Origin: Flavobacterium gillisiae
Lineage (GTDB): Bacteria; Bacteroidota; Bacteroidia; Flavobacteriales; Flavobacteriaceae
DNA length: 64,000 nucleotides
NCBI RefSeq assembly: GCF_900107635.1
Contig: NZ_FNRD01000003.1
Span: forward strand, 248,001-312,000
Reading direction: 5' to 3'
Shown here: positions 17,872 to 29,508 of the stretch, in pieces
Layout: every line of letters starts with the position of its first letter
Numbering within the stretch: position 1 is the stretch's first letter
Position numbers and translations under genes: made by a program
Notes under the pieces: generated by a model
What the model was told of the DNA's origin: nothing
The model's database searches: none
Seen by the model: the letters and a program-made list of their open reading frames with translations, nothing else

Positions 17872-20520
17872 TTATGATTCATCATCATCGTCCGACTCAT
17901 CTTCAACCTCTTCTTCATCGTTTGAATCTTCATCTTCGTCTTCATCGTCTTCAACAACCCCATCATCTTCTAAAACTTCTAAGACAGGCTTAACTCTTTC
18001 GATTGCTTCGACTTCAACAACATTACCGTCTTCATCAACAACAACTTCTTCAGGATCATCTTTCATTACCTTAGTAACAGCAGCAATCGAATCTTTACCT
18101 TTTAAGTTAATCAGTTTCACACCTTGAGTAGCACGCCCCATAACTCTTAAGTCTTCAACAGCCATTCTAATAGTCAATCCTGATTTGTTAATAATCATTA
18201 AATCATCTGCATCAGTAACCGCATTTATCGATATAAGATTACCAGTTTTCTCAGTAATATTTAAAGTTTTAACTCCCTTACCACCACGATTGGTAATACG
18301 ATAAACATCTTCTCCATCGTCATCAACTAATTTAGTTCGTTTTCCGTATCCATTTTCAGTTACTACTAAAACTTGTGAATCGTTTACAGCATCCTTATCT
18401 ACAGTAACCATGCCAATTACCTCATCAGAATCATCTTTAAGAGAAATTCCACGAACTCCAGAAGCTGTTCTTCCCATTGGACGAGTCTTAGATTCTTCAA
18501 AACGAACTAACTTTCCAGACTTCACAGCAAGGATAATTTGGCTTTCACCATTCGTTAATTTTGCTTCTAGTAACTCATCTCCTTCTTTAATTGTGATTGC
18601 AGCAACACCATTAACTCTAGGTTTAGAATATTTCTCTAAAGACGTTTTCTTAACCTGACCTTTTTTAGTTACCATAATCAAATTATGACTCTTAATATAG
18701 TCTTGATCTTTTAGATCCTGAGTACAGATAAATGCTTTTACCTTATCATCGCTCTCTATATTCACAAGATTTTGAATCGCTCTACCTTTAGCTGTTTTAC
18801 TTCCTTCTGGTATTTCATAAACACGCATCCAGAAACATTTTCCTTTTTGAGTAAAGAACATCATATACTGATGATTCGTCGCCACAAACATGTGCTCTAA
18901 GAAATCTTGATCTCTCGTTCCTGCACTTTTTTGACCAACTCCTCCTCTATTCTGTGTTTTGTATTCCGTTAGGTTTGTACGTTTAATATATCCTGCATGA
19001 GAGATTGTAATAACCACATTCTCATCAGCAATTAAATCTTCAATACTTACATCACCACCTGAATATTCAATTAAAGAACGACGTTCATCTCCGTATTTCT
19101 CACGAATTTCAACAAGCTCTTCTTTAATCAATGCAATTCTTAAATTCACATCTGCTAATAAACCTTTTAAGTAATCAATTAACTTCATGATTTCATCATA
19201 CTCAGCTCTTAACTTATCTTGCTCAAGACCTGTTAATTGACGCAAACGCATTTCAACAATTGCTCTTGCCTGAATATCGGATAATTTGAATCTTTCAATT
19301 AATTTTCCTCTTGCTTCTTCAGTATTTTTCGAAGCCTTGATAAGTGCAATAACTTCGTCAATATTATCTGACGCAATAATTAATCCTTCTAATATATGTG
19401 CTCTTTCCTCTGCTTTACGCAATTCAAATTGAGTTCTACGAGTCACTACATCATGACGATGCTCTACAAAATAGTGAATCATGTCCTTCAAATTCAACAT
19501 CTGAGGACGGCCTTTTACCAATGCAATATTATTAACACTGAAAGAAGACTGTAATTGAGTATATTTATATAGTGTATTCAAAACTACATTAGGCGTTGCA
19601 TCCCGTTTCAAGATATAAACGATACGCATACCATTTCTATCTGATTCATCACGAATATTTGCAATTCCTTCAATTTTCTTATCATTTACCAGATCAGCAG
19701 TACGCTTAATCATGTCCGCTTTATTGACTTGGTAAGGAATTTCAGTAACAATAATACACTCTCTTCCGTCTACTTCTTCAAAACCAACTTTAGCACGCAT
19801 CACCACTCTACCTCTTCCGGTTTTGAATGCTTCACGCACCCCTTCATAACCGTAAATAATACCACCAGTTGGAAAATCTGGTGCTTTAATATAGTTAATC
19901 AGTTCATCGATCTCGATATCGTTATTATCCATGTACGCCAAAGTACCGTTGATTACTTCGGTAAGATTGTGAGGCGGCATATTAGTTGCCATACCTACCG
20001 CAATACCAGTTGCTCCATTGATCAATAACGTAGGAACACGGGTCGGCATTACTTTTGGCTCATATAGAGTATCATCAAAGTTCAATTGAAAATCAACTGT
20101 CTCTTTTTCGATATCTGCCATAATTTCTTCCGAAATTTTACGCATTCTAGCCTCAGTATAACGCATTGCTGCAGGGCTATCACCATCAACAGAACCAAAG
20201 TTACCTTGACCGTCAACTAGTAAATAACGCATGCTCCATTCCTGAGCCATACGAACCATAGCATCATAAACAGACGTATCTCCGTGCGGGTGATACTTAC
20301 CTAAAACTTCTCCGACAATTCTGGCGGATTTTTTATGGGCTTTATTTGAAAAAACTCCTAAATCATACATTCCATAAAGAACTCTTCGATGAACTGGTTT
20401 CAAACCATCTCTAACATCTGGAAGTGCTCTTGATACAATTACTGACATCGAATAATCGATGTAAGCTGATTTCATTTCATCTTCTATGTTAATAGGAATT
20501 ATGTTTTCTCCTTCAGACAT
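17872..20520 (-). CDS. gyrA: DNA gyrase subunit A
   Basis: An 882-residue breakage-reunion subunit of DNA gyrase. The catalytic Tyr121 lies in [10 protein letters not shown]. The quinolone-determining region reads [10 protein letters not shown], with Thr82 at the position of E. coli Ser83 and Asp86 at that of Asp87. The C-terminal half holds the beta-pinwheel domain with a gyrase-box-like NRGGVGQKS near residue 540, which marks GyrA rather than ParC. The last 50 residues are strongly acidic (runs of Glu/Asp, few other residues), an extension that could affect DNA wrapping or autoinhibit the pinwheel. Divergent from clpC. Confidence 0.97.
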   Translation of the reverse strand: MSEGENIIPINIEDEMKSAYIDYSMSVIVSRALPDVRDGLKPVHRRVLYGMYDLGVFSNKAHKKSARIVGEVLGKYHPHGDTSVYDAMVRMAQEWSMRYLLVDGQGNFGSVDGDSPAAMRYTEARMRKISEEIMADIEKETVDFQLNFDDTLYEPKVMPTRVPTLLINGATGIAVGMATNMPPHNLTEVINGTLAYMDNNDIEIDELINYIKAPDFPTGGIIYGYEGVREAFKTGRGRVVMRAKVGFEEVDGRECIIVTEIPYQVNKADMIKRTADLVNDKKIEGIANIRDESDRNGMRIVYILKRDATPNVVLNTLYKYTQLQSSFSVNNIALVKGRPQMLNLKDMIHYFVEHRHDVVTRRTQFELRKAEERAHILEGLIIASDNIDEVIALIKASKNTEEARGKLIERFKLSDIQARAIVEMRLRQLTGLEQDKLRAEYDEIMKLIDYLKGLLADVNLRIALIKEELVEIREKYGDERRSLIEYSGGDVSIEDLIADENVVITISHAGYIKRTNLTEYKTQNRGGVGQKSAGTRDQDFLEHMFVATNHQYMMFFTQKGKCFWMRVYEIPEGSKTAKGRAIQNLVNIESDDKVKAFICTQDLKDQDYIKSHNLIMVTKKGQVKKTSLEKYSKPRVNGVAAITIKEGDELLEAKLTNGESQIILAVKSGKLVRFEESKTRPMGRTASGVRGISLKDDSDEVIGMVTVDKDAVNDSQVLVVTENGYGKRTKLVDDDGEDVYRITNRGGKGVKTLNITEKTGNLISINAVTDADDLMIINKSGLTIRMAVEDLRVMGRATQGVKLINLKGKDSIAAVTKVMKDDPEEVVVDEDGNVVEVEAIERVKPVLEVLEDDGVVEDDEDEDEDSNDEEEVEDESDDDDES

Positions 20521-20775
20521 AAGTTGTTATATTAAAATATTATATTAGTTTCAAAACGTGCCAATATACAGCTTTTTGAAATTTTTTAAAGCATTTTAAC
20601 ATTCTTATTTGAAAGATTTATTAACAAATTATCTCCCCCTTTTGTTTAATAAATTAAATGCCATTTTACGATATTTCCCCATTTTTTTTGTCAATTAGCT
20701 GACACGACATCTTCAGGTATGATTCTTGTTTTTAAAATACTAATTCACTAAATTTACATATACAAAATATACATT

Positions 20776-23325
20776 ATGGATGATAATTTTTCACCAAGAG
20801 TAAAAGATGTTATTACCTACAGCAAGGAAGAAGCCTTGCGACTAGGTCATGATTTCATAGGAACTGAACACTTGATGCTAGGTATCCTTCGAGATGGAAA
20901 TGGTAAAGCAATTCAAATTTTAAATAACCTTTCTATCGACTTGGACCATCTGCGTAGGAAAGTAGAAATACTAAGCCCCGCAACCCCTGGCGTAGAGACT
21001 AATTTAGAAAAGAAAAATCTTCATTTAACTCGGCAAGCAGAACGCGCTTTAAAAACCACTTTTTTAGAAGCAAAAGTGTTTCAAAGTTCCTCTGTTAGTA
21101 CAGCGCATTTATTGCTTTGTATTTTAAGAAATGAAAACGATCCCACAACCAAGTTACTGAATAAACTTAAAATTGATTACGATGTAGCTAAAGAACAATA
21201 TATAAATATGACACCAAACGAAGAAGAATTCTTGGAAAATTTACCAAGAGCTACAGACTCTTATAATGACGACGCAGGACAAGATGACAGTCTTAAAGAA
21301 GGTAATTTTAATAATCCAGCCAATAAATCCAATAAGAAATCTAAAACACCTGTATTAGACAATTTCGGAAGGGATTTAACAGAAATGGCCGAAGAAGGTA
21401 AACTAGATCCCGTTGTAGGACGTGAGAAAGAAATTGAACGTGTTTGCCAAATTTTAAGCCGACGTAAAAAGAACAATCCACTCCTTATTGGTGAGCCTGG
21501 AGTTGGAAAATCAGCTATTGCCGAAGGTTTAGCTTTGCGTATTATACAAAAGAAAGTATCTCGTATCCTTTTCAATAAACGTGTTGTTACCTTAGATTTA
21601 GCTAGCCTTGTTGCAGGAACTAAATACAGAGGGCAGTTTGAAGAGCGCATGAAAGCAGTTATGAATGAATTAGAGAAAAATGATGATATCATTCTTTTTA
21701 TTGATGAAATTCACACTATTGTGGGTGCTGGTGGAGCTACTGGTTCATTGGATGCATCCAATATGTTTAAACCCGCTCTAGCAAGAGGAGAAATCCAATG
21801 TATCGGTGCGACAACACTTGATGAATACAGACAGTATATTGAAAAAGACGGTGCATTAGAGAGACGTTTTCAAAAGATAATTGTAGAGCCAACTTCTGTT
21901 GAAGAAACAATTACAATTCTAAACAACATCAAGAACAAATACGAAGACCATCATAATGTTATTTACTCACAAGAAGCAATTGAAGCTTGTGTTAAATTAA
22001 CAGATAGATACATGTCAGAACGCTTCTTACCGGACAAGGCTATTGATGCTTTAGACGAAGCAGGTTCTCGTGTGCATATAACCAACATTGAAGTTCCGAA
22101 AAAAATTCTTGATTTAGAACGTCAACTGGAAGAGATTCGCGAACTAAAAACCGCTGTTGTCAAAAAACAAAAATATGAAGAGGCTGCAAAACTTAGAGAT
22201 GACGAGAAACGCATCGAAAAAGAATTAGCAATCGCTCAAGAACAATGGGAAGAGGACGCAAAAAACAATCGGATTGAGGTTACGGAGGACAATGTTGCCG
22301 ATGTAGTGTCAATGATGACTGGAATTCCCGTGAACCGTATTGCACAAACAGAAAGCAACAAACTAGCTATATTACCACAACTTATCGAAAGTAAAGTTAT
22401 TGGACAAAAAGAAGCTGTTTTAAAAATCGCGAGGTCTATTCAAAGAAATCGTGCTGGATTGAAAGATCCAAACCGACCAATCGGCTCCTTTATTTTTCTA
22501 GGGCAAACAGGAGTTGGAAAAACACAATTAGCCAAAGTTCTTGCTAAAGAATTATTTGATTCTGAAGATGCATTGGTTCGTATTGACATGAGTGAATACA
22601 TGGAAAAATTTGCAATCTCTCGTTTAGTTGGTGCACCTCCGGGATACGTAGGTTATGAAGAAGGTGGTCAATTAACAGAGAAAGTACGTAGAAAACCATA
22701 TTGTGTTGTATTATTGGATGAGATTGAAAAAGCACATCCAGACGTTTTCAATATGTTACTACAAGTCTTAGACGATGGTTATTTAACTGATAGTTTAGGT
22801 CGAAAAATTGATTTTAAAAACACCATAATTATCATGACTTCAAATGTTGGAGCAAGACAATTAAAGGATTTTGGTCAAGGCGTAGGATTTGGAACAGCTG
22901 CAAGAGCCGCAAGTGTAGATGACAATTCTAAGAGTATCATCGAAAATGCGTTAAAAAAAACCTTTGCTCCTGAATTCTTAAACAGAATTGATGATGTAAT
23001 TGTATTCAACACATTAGAGAAACATGATATCGATTTAATTATCGAAATCGAATTGAAAAAATTATATGCTCGCCTTACTGAACTAGGATATAAACTGACT
23101 CTTTCTGACAAAGCAAAAGCTTTTATTGCAGACAAAGGTTTCGACAAACAATTTGGTGCAAGACCATTAAAAAGAGCCATTCAAAAATATGTTGAAGACT
23201 CACTTGCCGAAGAGATTATTACTTCTAAAATTTCTTCAGGAGATGAGATATTCATGGATATTGAAGAAGGAGCTCAGGAATTAAGCGTAAAAGTTAATAA
23301 AGCCGAAGAGCCTACAAAACAATAG
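20776..23325 (+). CDS. clpC: ATP-dependent Clp protease ATP-binding subunit ClpC
   Basis: An 849-residue Hsp100 unfoldase. It has two Clp-N repeats (residues 1-150), AAA+ module 1 with Walker A GEPGVGKS at 239-246, a middle domain with the UVR motif ([17 protein letters not shown], about 460-476), and AAA+ module 2 with GQTGVGKT at 576-583. The GVGFG loop near residue 705 is of the kind that docks onto ClpP, so it should act with ClpP in protein degradation. UVR plus short middle domain makes it ClpC rather than ClpB or ClpA. It is transcribed alone and ends in a terminator. Confidence 0.96.
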   Translation: MDDNFSPRVKDVITYSKEEALRLGHDFIGTEHLMLGILRDGNGKAIQILNNLSIDLDHLRRKVEILSPATPGVETNLEKKNLHLTRQAERALKTTFLEAKVFQSSSVSTAHLLLCILRNENDPTTKLLNKLKIDYDVAKEQYINMTPNEEEFLENLPRATDSYNDDAGQDDSLKEGNFNNPANKSNKKSKTPVLDNFGRDLTEMAEEGKLDPVVGREKEIERVCQILSRRKKNNPLLIGEPGVGKSAIAEGLALRIIQKKVSRILFNKRVVTLDLASLVAGTKYRGQFEERMKAVMNELEKNDDIILFIDEIHTIVGAGGATGSLDASNMFKPALARGEIQCIGATTLDEYRQYIEKDGALERRFQKIIVEPTSVEETITILNNIKNKYEDHHNVIYSQEAIEACVKLTDRYMSERFLPDKAIDALDEAGSRVHITNIEVPKKILDLERQLEEIRELKTAVVKKQKYEEAAKLRDDEKRIEKELAIAQEQWEEDAKNNRIEVTEDNVADVVSMMTGIPVNRIAQTESNKLAILPQLIESKVIGQKEAVLKIARSIQRNRAGLKDPNRPIGSFIFLGQTGVGKTQLAKVLAKELFDSEDALVRIDMSEYMEKFAISRLVGAPPGYVGYEEGGQLTEKVRRKPYCVVLLDEIEKAHPDVFNMLLQVLDDGYLTDSLGRKIDFKNTIIIMTSNVGARQLKDFGQGVGFGTAARAASVDDNSKSIIENALKKTFAPEFLNRIDDVIVFNTLEKHDIDLIIEIELKKLYARLTELGYKLTLSDKAKAFIADKGFDKQFGARPLKRAIQKYVEDSLAEEIITSKISSGDEIFMDIEEGAQELSVKVNKAEEPTKQ

Positions 23326-23349
23326 AAAATCGTATTTTAGATAACAAAA

Positions 23350-23390
23350 TAAACCCGTTACGTTTTTATAACATAGCGGGTTTATTCTTT
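23350..23390 (+). terminator. Terminator after clpC
   Basis: Stem AAACCCG/CGGGTTT, extended by imperfect pairing, followed by ATTCTTT. Moderate T tract. Confidence 0.65.
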
Positions 23391-23424
23391 ATGTAAATTT
23401 ATCCTGTTATTAAAAACAAATATT

Positions 23425-23432
23425 TACATTTG
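23425..23432 (+). promoter_or_regulatory. Promoter -7 box of the rimK-like gene
   Basis: TACATTTG, a perfect TAnnTTTG, 34 bp before the ATG. Confidence 0.65.
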
Positions 23433-23466
23433 ACTTTTATAATTAGACATTAAAAAAATAAATATT

Positions 23467-24840
23467 ATGCTTCAAGAAAAAGTTATTCTAGGTAGTGAAG
23501 AATGGTGCTCCTTTCCTGAACTGGGAATTCCCACAATAAAAGCCCGTGTAGATTCTGGTGCAAAAACATCTGCTTTACATGCTATTAACATAGCTCCTTT
23601 TATTAAAAATGAAACAAACTGGGTACGATTTGACATCAACCCTATTCAGAATAATTTAAAAACAGTCATCCATTGTGAGGCCCCACTAATCGATAAGCGT
23701 ATCGTAAAAAGCTCCAGCGGTTTTAGAGAGCAACGCTATGTGATTCAAACAAATTTAAAAATTGGAGACTCTATTTGGCCTATTGAAATGACTTTGACTA
23801 ATAGGGATTCCATGGGATTCAGAATGCTTCTAGGAAGAGAAGCCATGAGCGGAAGAGTTCTTGTTGATCCAGAACAACAATACCTATTGGGTCAACCTAC
23901 CACTGACAATCTAAAAGAATTATATAAAAATTCAGAGAAAGCAGCTACCGGTTTGCGCATCGGAGTTTTAGCCAGTAATCCAGAATTATACAGTAACAAA
24001 CGTATTATGGAAGCTGGAGAAATGCGTGGTCACGAAATGCACTTCTTAAACATTAAAGAATGCTATATGAAGCTGGATGCACAAACTCCAGAAATTCATT
24101 ATAGAGGCGGAATAATCTTGAATCAATTTGATGCCATTATTCCTAGAATAAGACCAAGTATTACTTTTTACGGTTGTGCCTTAACTCGTCAATTTGAAGC
24201 TTTAAAAGTTTATAGTTTAAACTCGGCGAACGCCATTACACAATCAAGAGATAAATTATTCTCTTTACAGTTGTTATTAAATAGCGGAATTGGGATACCT
24301 ACTACTGGTTTTGCCAATTCTCCATTGGATACTAATGACTTGATTAAAATGGTTGGTGGTTCACCATTAATTGTAAAATTATTAGAAGGAACTCAAGGAA
24401 AGGGTGTTGTACTTGCTGAAACTAAAAAAGCAGCAGAAAGTGTCATTAATGCTTTCAAAAGTGTAAATGCTAATATACTTGTTCAAGAATTCATCAAAGA
24501 AGCTGATGGTAAAGATTTACGATTATTTGTAATTGACGGAAAAGTAGTCGCAACGATTCAGCGTGAAGCGATGCCAGGCGAATTTAGAGCTAATATTCAC
24601 CTTGGCGGAACTGCTTCTATCATAAAACCAACTGCTGAAGAAAAAAGAATAGCCATAAAAGCAGCTAAGGCAATGGACTTAAAAGTAGCAGGAGTAGACA
24701 TTATTCGTTCTTCTAAAGGTCCTTTGTTACTAGAAGTAAACTCTTCTCCAGGATTAGAGGGAATTGAAGGTGCTACTAATAAAGATATCGCTGGTGAAAT
24801 GATCAAAGCTATTGAGAAAAATTTTAAACATAGAATGTAA
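23467..24840 (+). CDS. rimK: Fusion of retropepsin-like zinc protease domain and RimK ATP-grasp ligase
   Basis: A 457-residue two-domain protein. Residues 1-140 match the RimB-like ATP-dependent zinc protease family (PF05618), with the aspartic-protease-type motif [13 protein letters not shown] (Asp29) and the partner loop [15 protein letters not shown]. Residues 160-457 are a RimK-type ATP-grasp enzyme: [21 protein letters not shown] supplies the ATP-binding Lys and loop, and [14 protein letters not shown] the Mg ligands. RimK adds glutamate to the C-terminus of ribosomal protein S6. The fusion suggests a ligase and a trimming protease acting on the same poly-glutamate tail. The YetF-like gene follows after 10 bp. 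Confidence 0.88.
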   Translation: MLQEKVILGSEEWCSFPELGIPTIKARVDSGAKTSALHAINIAPFIKNETNWVRFDINPIQNNLKTVIHCEAPLIDKRIVKSSSGFREQRYVIQTNLKIGDSIWPIEMTLTNRDSMGFRMLLGREAMSGRVLVDPEQQYLLGQPTTDNLKELYKNSEKAATGLRIGVLASNPELYSNKRIMEAGEMRGHEMHFLNIKECYMKLDAQTPEIHYRGGIILNQFDAIIPRIRPSITFYGCALTRQFEALKVYSLNSANAITQSRDKLFSLQLLLNSGIGIPTTGFANSPLDTNDLIKMVGGSPLIVKLLEGTQGKGVVLAETKKAAESVINAFKSVNANILVQEFIKEADGKDLRLFVIDGKVVATIQREAMPGEFRANIHLGGTASIIKPTAEEKRIAIKAAKAMDLKVAGVDIIRSSKGPLLLEVNSSPGLEGIEGATNKDIAGEMIKAIEKNFKHRM

Positions 24841-24850
24841 ATAGCCGCTA

Positions 24851-25360
24851 ATGAATCTCTACCTCGATATCATATTTAGGACTACCGCCGTCTATTTCTT
24901 TATGATTATCGCTTTGCGTGTTTTTGGTAAAAAAGAATTATCTCAACTCAATTCAAGTGATATTATCTTAATTTTATTAATCAGCAACTCGGTTCAAAAT
25001 GCCATGGTTGGTAGTAACAATAGTCTAAGCGGAGGTTTAATAGCAGCTACAGTACTTTTTTTGATTAACTACATTTTAAAAAAAGCAATGTTCAAATTTA
25101 AATTTTTAAAGGATTTAATTCAAGAAAAACCAGAAATACTGATCCATGATGGCAAAATTGATTTTAAAATTTTAAGTAAATTGAATATCACTTCTGATGA
25201 ATTAAGAGAAGCTATGAGAGAGCATGGAATTGATCATTTCTCTGACGTAAAACTATCAATGCTTGAAGTAGATGGAAATATAAGTATGATTTCAGGAAAT
25301 GGTAATCTAAAACAAACGCATTATAAAAGATTGAAAAAATTAAAAAAAATAGTCGAATAA
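24851..25360 (+). CDS. DUF421 (YetF-like) membrane protein
   Basis: A 169-residue protein with three N-terminal membrane segments (about residues 5-75) and a C-terminal soluble YetF domain, with KPEILIHDGKIDFKIL and the ELREAMREHGI segment typical of the family. Function in this family is not settled. It starts 10 bp after the RimK fusion and is probably in its operon. The ATG was preferred because it gives a complete first membrane segment. Confidence 0.8.
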   Translation: MNLYLDIIFRTTAVYFFMIIALRVFGKKELSQLNSSDIILILLISNSVQNAMVGSNNSLSGGLIAATVLFLINYILKKAMFKFKFLKDLIQEKPEILIHDGKIDFKILSKLNITSDELREAMREHGIDHFSDVKLSMLEVDGNISMISGNGNLKQTHYKRLKKLKKIVE

Positions 25361-25402
25361 ATTCAAAATAGCCATTTCAGGAAAAGACATTCATTAAACT
25401 AC

Positions 25403-25440
25403 AAAAACCATCCTAACTTTACAATTAGGATGGTTTTTTA
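25403..25440. terminator. Bidirectional terminator
   Basis: Stem AAACCATCCTAA/TTAGGATGGTTT, loop CTTTACAA, with A run before and T run after; placed between convergent genes. Confidence 0.9.
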
Positions 25441-25464
25441 TTTATTTCGAAAAATAAAATACTC

Positions 25465-26802
25465 TTATAAAAACAAGCTAAGGAAATAGTAAACTAATCC
25501 TGCCAATAACGCCGAAATAGGAATCGTTAACACCCAAGCCCATAAAAGACTCACTGTAACTCCCCATCGCACCGCAGATACACGTTTCGTCAGACCAACT
25601 CCGATGATAGAACCAGTTATAGTATGAGTGGTACTCACCGGAATTTTTAAATGTTCGGTGAAATACAAGGTTAAAGCTCCAGCTGTTTCAGCAGCAACAC
25701 CTTCAAACGAAGTTACTTTTGTAATTTTAGAACCCATTGTTTTTACAATTTTCCAACCACCACTTAATGTCCCTAATGCAATTGCTGTATAACAAGCTAA
25801 TGGAATCCAGGCAGGCATCACACCCGCTACATCATCTTTTGGTAAAACAACATTTAACCAGTCAGGCATACTATCTTGAGCTGATCCTGTAGTATGAATA
25901 TATACCGCAACTGCCGCTGCAATTATACCCATTACTTTTTGTGAATCGTTTCCACCATGACCTAAACTAAACGCAGCAGAAGACAATAACTGCATTTTTT
26001 TCAACCATGCAGTAGCTTGATTCAAGTTCAAACTACTAAAAATTAAACAAAATGAGCTAATGGCTAAAATGATAAACGCTACCAAAAACCATTTAAGATT
26101 ATGCGACTCAAAAGCCACACTCCAAAAATGAGAATCAAATCTTGGTTTTTCTATTGCATCATAATATTTCATTTGACTCTCCACAAACCAGATCGTAATA
26201 CCCATTATAGCTAGGGTAACCAGTTTTGGGGTAATCGTTTTTTTAGACGCATTTAAAAGCCAAATTGAAATTAAATATGACATCAGAGCTCCCAATAAAG
26301 GGGCTAATACTATAAAAAGAATAATGATAGAAACACCTGAGGGCACTCCGCCGTCTTTCCCTGCTTTATACCAACTGACAATATCGTACCAGTAAGCAGT
26401 AGTTCCATCCTCTAGTAAATAACCTGAAAAACCATGAACAGCAATCGCATGAGCAACTGCAGCTCCCGCAAAACCTCCTATTAAGGTATGCGATGAACTT
26501 GAAGGTATCCCCAACCACCAGGTCAACAAATTCCAACAAATCGCAGCAATAACACCGGCAAGTATAACCACAAGATTAATCTCCATCGTATGCGCCGTTT
26601 TAGCTACGGTATCAGCCACTCCAAATCCAAAAACCCAATAGGCCAAGAAATTAAAGAAAGCAGCCCAAAGAACCGCCTGAAAAGGAGACAAAACTTTTGT
26701 GGCAACAACGGTAGCAATAGCATTGGCCGCATCATGAAAACCATTGATGTAGTCAAAGATTAAAGCCAATACAATGATAACTATAAGTAAAGTAAATTCC
26801 AT
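25465..26802 (-). CDS. Inorganic phosphate transporter, PiT family
   Basis: A 445-residue membrane protein with about ten hydrophobic segments and the two PiT signature regions: FDYINGFHDAANAIATVVAT near the N-terminus (GFHDAANAIAT core) and a second repeat, AFSLGHGGNDSQKVMG. The IPVSTTHTITGSIIGVG segment near the C-terminus is also conserved. It is a low-affinity, cation-coupled phosphate carrier in the inner membrane. The DUF47 gene lies 30 bp upstream, the usual partner arrangement for Pit systems. Confidence 0.93.
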   Translation of the reverse strand: MEFTLLIVIIVLALIFDYINGFHDAANAIATVVATKVLSPFQAVLWAAFFNFLAYWVFGFGVADTVAKTAHTMEINLVVILAGVIAAICWNLLTWWLGIPSSSSHTLIGGFAGAAVAHAIAVHGFSGYLLEDGTTAYWYDIVSWYKAGKDGGVPSGVSIIILFIVLAPLLGALMSYLISIWLLNASKKTITPKLVTLAIMGITIWFVESQMKYYDAIEKPRFDSHFWSVAFESHNLKWFLVAFIILAISSFCLIFSSLNLNQATAWLKKMQLLSSAAFSLGHGGNDSQKVMGIIAAAVAVYIHTTGSAQDSMPDWLNVVLPKDDVAGVMPAWIPLACYTAIALGTLSGGWKIVKTMGSKITKVTSFEGVAAETAGALTLYFTEHLKIPVSTTHTITGSIIGVGLTKRVSAVRWGVTVSLLWAWVLTIPISALLAGLVYYFLSLFL

Positions 26803-26832
26803 AAATGTAATTTCAAAAAGTAACCGATTAAA

Positions 26833-27477
26833 TTAAGAATGCTTGACAGCAATTGATTCTAAAACTCCGGCTACACTTTTACACTTGTCCGTTGCAGTTT
26901 CTAATACCGATAAAACTTCTTTGTATTTTATTATGGTGATTGCATCAGTTTCATTTTCGAATATTTCAAAAATCGCTTTGTTATAAACGGTATCTGACTT
27001 ATTCTCTAATTTATTAATTCTGGCGCAAGCCTCAGTAATATTCTTGATGTTCTTAAAATTTTTCAATTCTTTAACTGCGACATCAATACTCTGACAAGCT
27101 TCAAGATTAATTTCAGTCAATTTTCTAATCGACTTTGTAATTTTATCAACTTGATACAATCTCATTCTGCTTGCTGCACCCTGAAGATTATCAGCAACAT
27201 TGTCAATAGATGTTATTAAGGAATGTATATCTTCTCTGTCAAATGGAGTAATAAAATTTCTACTCAATTCAAGATTTGTTTGACGGGTAATATGTTCTCC
27301 TTTTTGCTCTAATTTATCAATTTTCTGAAAAAGTGCTTCTCTTTCTTTTAAAGGAAGATTTACCGCTTCATGCAAGTTTGAAGCTAATTCAATTAAGTTG
27401 CTTGATGCTTCTTCGAATAAGGGGAAAAACTTTTTATCCTTTGGGACTAAAAACTGGAAAATACTATTTATTGACAT
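26833..27477 (-). CDS. DUF47 (PhoU-like) family protein
   Basis: A 214-residue all-helical cytoplasmic protein with PhoU-like repeats, including SLITSIDNVADNLQGAASRM in the middle and the conserved ATDKCKSVAGVLESIAVKH at the C-terminus. DUF47 proteins are encoded next to Pit transporters and are thought to regulate them. Here it is the first gene of a two-gene unit, 30 bp before the Pit gene, with a perfect promoter box just upstream. Confidence 0.9.
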   Translation of the reverse strand: MSINSIFQFLVPKDKKFFPLFEEASSNLIELASNLHEAVNLPLKEREALFQKIDKLEQKGEHITRQTNLELSRNFITPFDREDIHSLITSIDNVADNLQGAASRMRLYQVDKITKSIRKLTEINLEACQSIDVAVKELKNFKNIKNITEACARINKLENKSDTVYNKAIFEIFENETDAITIIKYKEVLSVLETATDKCKSVAGVLESIAVKHS

Positions 27478-27496
27478 CTTATTATTTTTTAGGGCG

Positions 27497-27504
27497 CAAA
27501 TTTA
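27497..27504 (-). promoter_or_regulatory. Promoter -7 box of DUF47-pit
   Basis: Minus strand TAAATTTG, a perfect TAnnTTTG, 19 bp before the start codon, implying a very short 5' untranslated region. Confidence 0.65.
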
Positions 27505-27530
27505 CTATAATTATATATTGGATTGACTAA

Positions 27531-29039
27531 TTAGTCTAACAATTCCTCTTCAATTTGAAAACTATTCAAAAAAGAAACGGTTTTCTCTATGTCATAATGT
27601 AAAATACGATCTTCTTTTACAAACGGAACTTCTTCTCTGTACGAGCTCAAAAACATTTCGATAAACTCACTTGACTCAAGCGGTCTTCTAAATTCAATCG
27701 CTTGAGAAGCATTCATTAATTCGATTGCTAAGATACGCTCTAGATTGTCCATCACACGTAACGCTTTTGTAGCACCATTCGCTCCCATACTCACATGATC
27801 TTCTTGCCCATTACTAGAAACAATGCTGTCTACACTAGAAGGTGTCGCTAATTGCTTGTTCTGGCTAGCAATACTAGCAGCAGTATATTGCGGAATCATA
27901 AATCCGGAATTCAATCCTGGATTATCCACTAAAAATGCAGGAAGGTTACGCAATCCCGAAATCAATTGATAAGTTCTTCTTTCAGAAATACTACCTAGTT
28001 CAGCTAAAGCAATTGCCATAAAGTCTAAGGCTAATGCCAATGGTTGTCCGTGAAAATTACCTCCTGAGATGATTTGGTCACTTTCGATAAATATATTTGG
28101 ATTGTCTGTAACCGAGTTAATCTCCGTTTTAAAGACTTTCTTAACGTAATCAATAGCATCTTTTGAAGCTCCGTGAACTTGCGGAATACAACGGAAAGAA
28201 TATGGATCTTGTACATGTACTTTCTCCTGTTCGATAATTTGACTTCCTTCCAGAAATTCTTTTACACGACTTGCCGTTGTAATTTGGCCTTTATGAGGAC
28301 GTATAAAATGGATCAACTCATTAAATGGTTCGATACGACCATCAAATCCTTCCAAAGATATTGTACCAATCAAATCCGCTAAATAGGAAAATTTATTGGC
28401 TTTCATTAAAATATGAGCACCATAAGCACTCATAAATTGCGTTCCATTTAGCAAGGCCAATCCTTCTTTGGACTGCAATACGATTGGCTCCCAATTAAAG
28501 TGCTCCATTATTACACTTGAATGAACTTTTTTACCTTCAAAATACACTTCTCCTTCTCCTAATAATGGTAAAGACAAATGCGCTAAAGGAGCTAAATCAC
28601 CAGATGCACCAAGAGAACCTTGGGTATAAATAATAGGTAAAATATCATTGTTGTAAAAAGCAATCAAGCGATCCACTGTCTGTAATTGTATTCCTGAATG
28701 TCCGTAGCTCAAAGACTGAATTTTCAGCAACAACATTAGTTTTACTATTTCATTTGGAACTTCTTCTCCCGTACCACAAGCATGTGATTTTACTAGGTTT
28801 TCCTGAAGTTTTGATAAGTTTTCATTAGAGATTTTAACATTACAAAGTGAACCAAAGCCAGTATTTATTCCGTAGATAGGTTCAGAGTGCGTTGCCATTT
28901 TTTTATCTAAAAAATCCCTGCATTTCTGAATGTTAATTTTGGCCTCATCAGACAGTTCTAACAACATCTGATTTGCAATAATTTCGTTTACCGTCTCTAG
29001 GGAAAGTAGTGCGGTACTTATATAATGTGTATTGTCCAT
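27531..29039 (-). CDS. hutH: Histidine ammonia-lyase
   Basis: A 502-residue cytoplasmic enzyme that removes ammonia from L-histidine to give urocanate. The MIO electrophile forms from Ala145-Ser146-Gly147 in GSLGASGDLAPLAHL. The catalytic loop Tyr lies in YGINTGFGSL (Tyr57). Downstream conserved parts include DPYSFRCIPQVHGA and the QEDHVSMGA segment near residue 405. The last two support HAL over phenylalanine or tyrosine ammonia-lyases, but substrate choice cannot be proved by eye. No other hut gene is adjacent, so histidine degradation would have to be completed by genes elsewhere. Confidence 0.9.
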   Translation of the reverse strand: MDNTHYISTALLSLETVNEIIANQMLLELSDEAKINIQKCRDFLDKKMATHSEPIYGINTGFGSLCNVKISNENLSKLQENLVKSHACGTGEEVPNEIVKLMLLLKIQSLSYGHSGIQLQTVDRLIAFYNNDILPIIYTQGSLGASGDLAPLAHLSLPLLGEGEVYFEGKKVHSSVIMEHFNWEPIVLQSKEGLALLNGTQFMSAYGAHILMKANKFSYLADLIGTISLEGFDGRIEPFNELIHFIRPHKGQITTASRVKEFLEGSQIIEQEKVHVQDPYSFRCIPQVHGASKDAIDYVKKVFKTEINSVTDNPNIFIESDQIISGGNFHGQPLALALDFMAIALAELGSISERRTYQLISGLRNLPAFLVDNPGLNSGFMIPQYTAASIASQNKQLATPSSVDSIVSSNGQEDHVSMGANGATKALRVMDNLERILAIELMNASQAIEFRRPLESSEFIEMFLSSYREEVPFVKEDRILHYDIEKTVSFLNSFQIEEELLD

Positions 29040-29470
29040 TTAATCTTAAATTTTAAAAGCCAAAATTGGAGAAATCAATATTAAAAAGCAACATATAATA
29101 GCAATAATTTAAAACTTAGATTAAAAAGCATCACTTTACTAAATTTGATGCATTTTACCACAGAATAATCCTGCTTTACAAAGAGACTATTTTAACTACT
29201 GCGGCGTCGTTAATAATAAGGTTACTACCACAGTTTTTAAAAGTCGACTAACGTCCCGAAAAGTAAAAAGGATTACTCACACCCCATAAATGAGAATAAA
29301 TTAGCAATTGAAATTAAAAAAAGGAGCTCAAATACACCTAATTATATCTTCTTGCATCCAAATTAAATAACAATAGCCTCCACAATCTGCTCATAAAATA
29401 AGAAATATTCAACAGAAGCTGATTTCTCTCCTTTTTATTAAAATATTCGCAAAAAACCATATAAAGGAGG
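29040..29470. other. Intergenic spacer between hutH and the thr leader
   Basis: About 430 bp with no convincing gene. A 71-codon minus-strand frame at 29338-29553 overlaps the thr promoter and leader and has no recognisable features. A perfect -7 box for hutH was not found. Confidence 0.4.
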
Positions 29471-29498
29471 TTGATTTTTATAAAAAGCTGTATTTTTG
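29471..29498 (+). promoter_or_regulatory. Promoter of the threonine operon leader
   Basis: TTG at 29471-29473, 17-bp spacer, then TATTTTTG at 29491-29498. This is a full match to the flavobacterial TTG-N17-23-TAnnTTTG promoter. Transcription should begin near 29504, only a few bases before the leader ATG. Confidence 0.75.
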
Positions 29499-29508
29499 GA
29501 AAATAATA

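Noticed and set aside
17849-18127. Ser-rich 92-codon plus-strand frame
   Set aside because: It is the complement of the acidic C-terminal tail of gyrA; Glu/Asp codons read as Ser on the other strand.
21261-21692. 143-codon minus-strand frame
   Set aside because: Antisense to clpC; no independent support.
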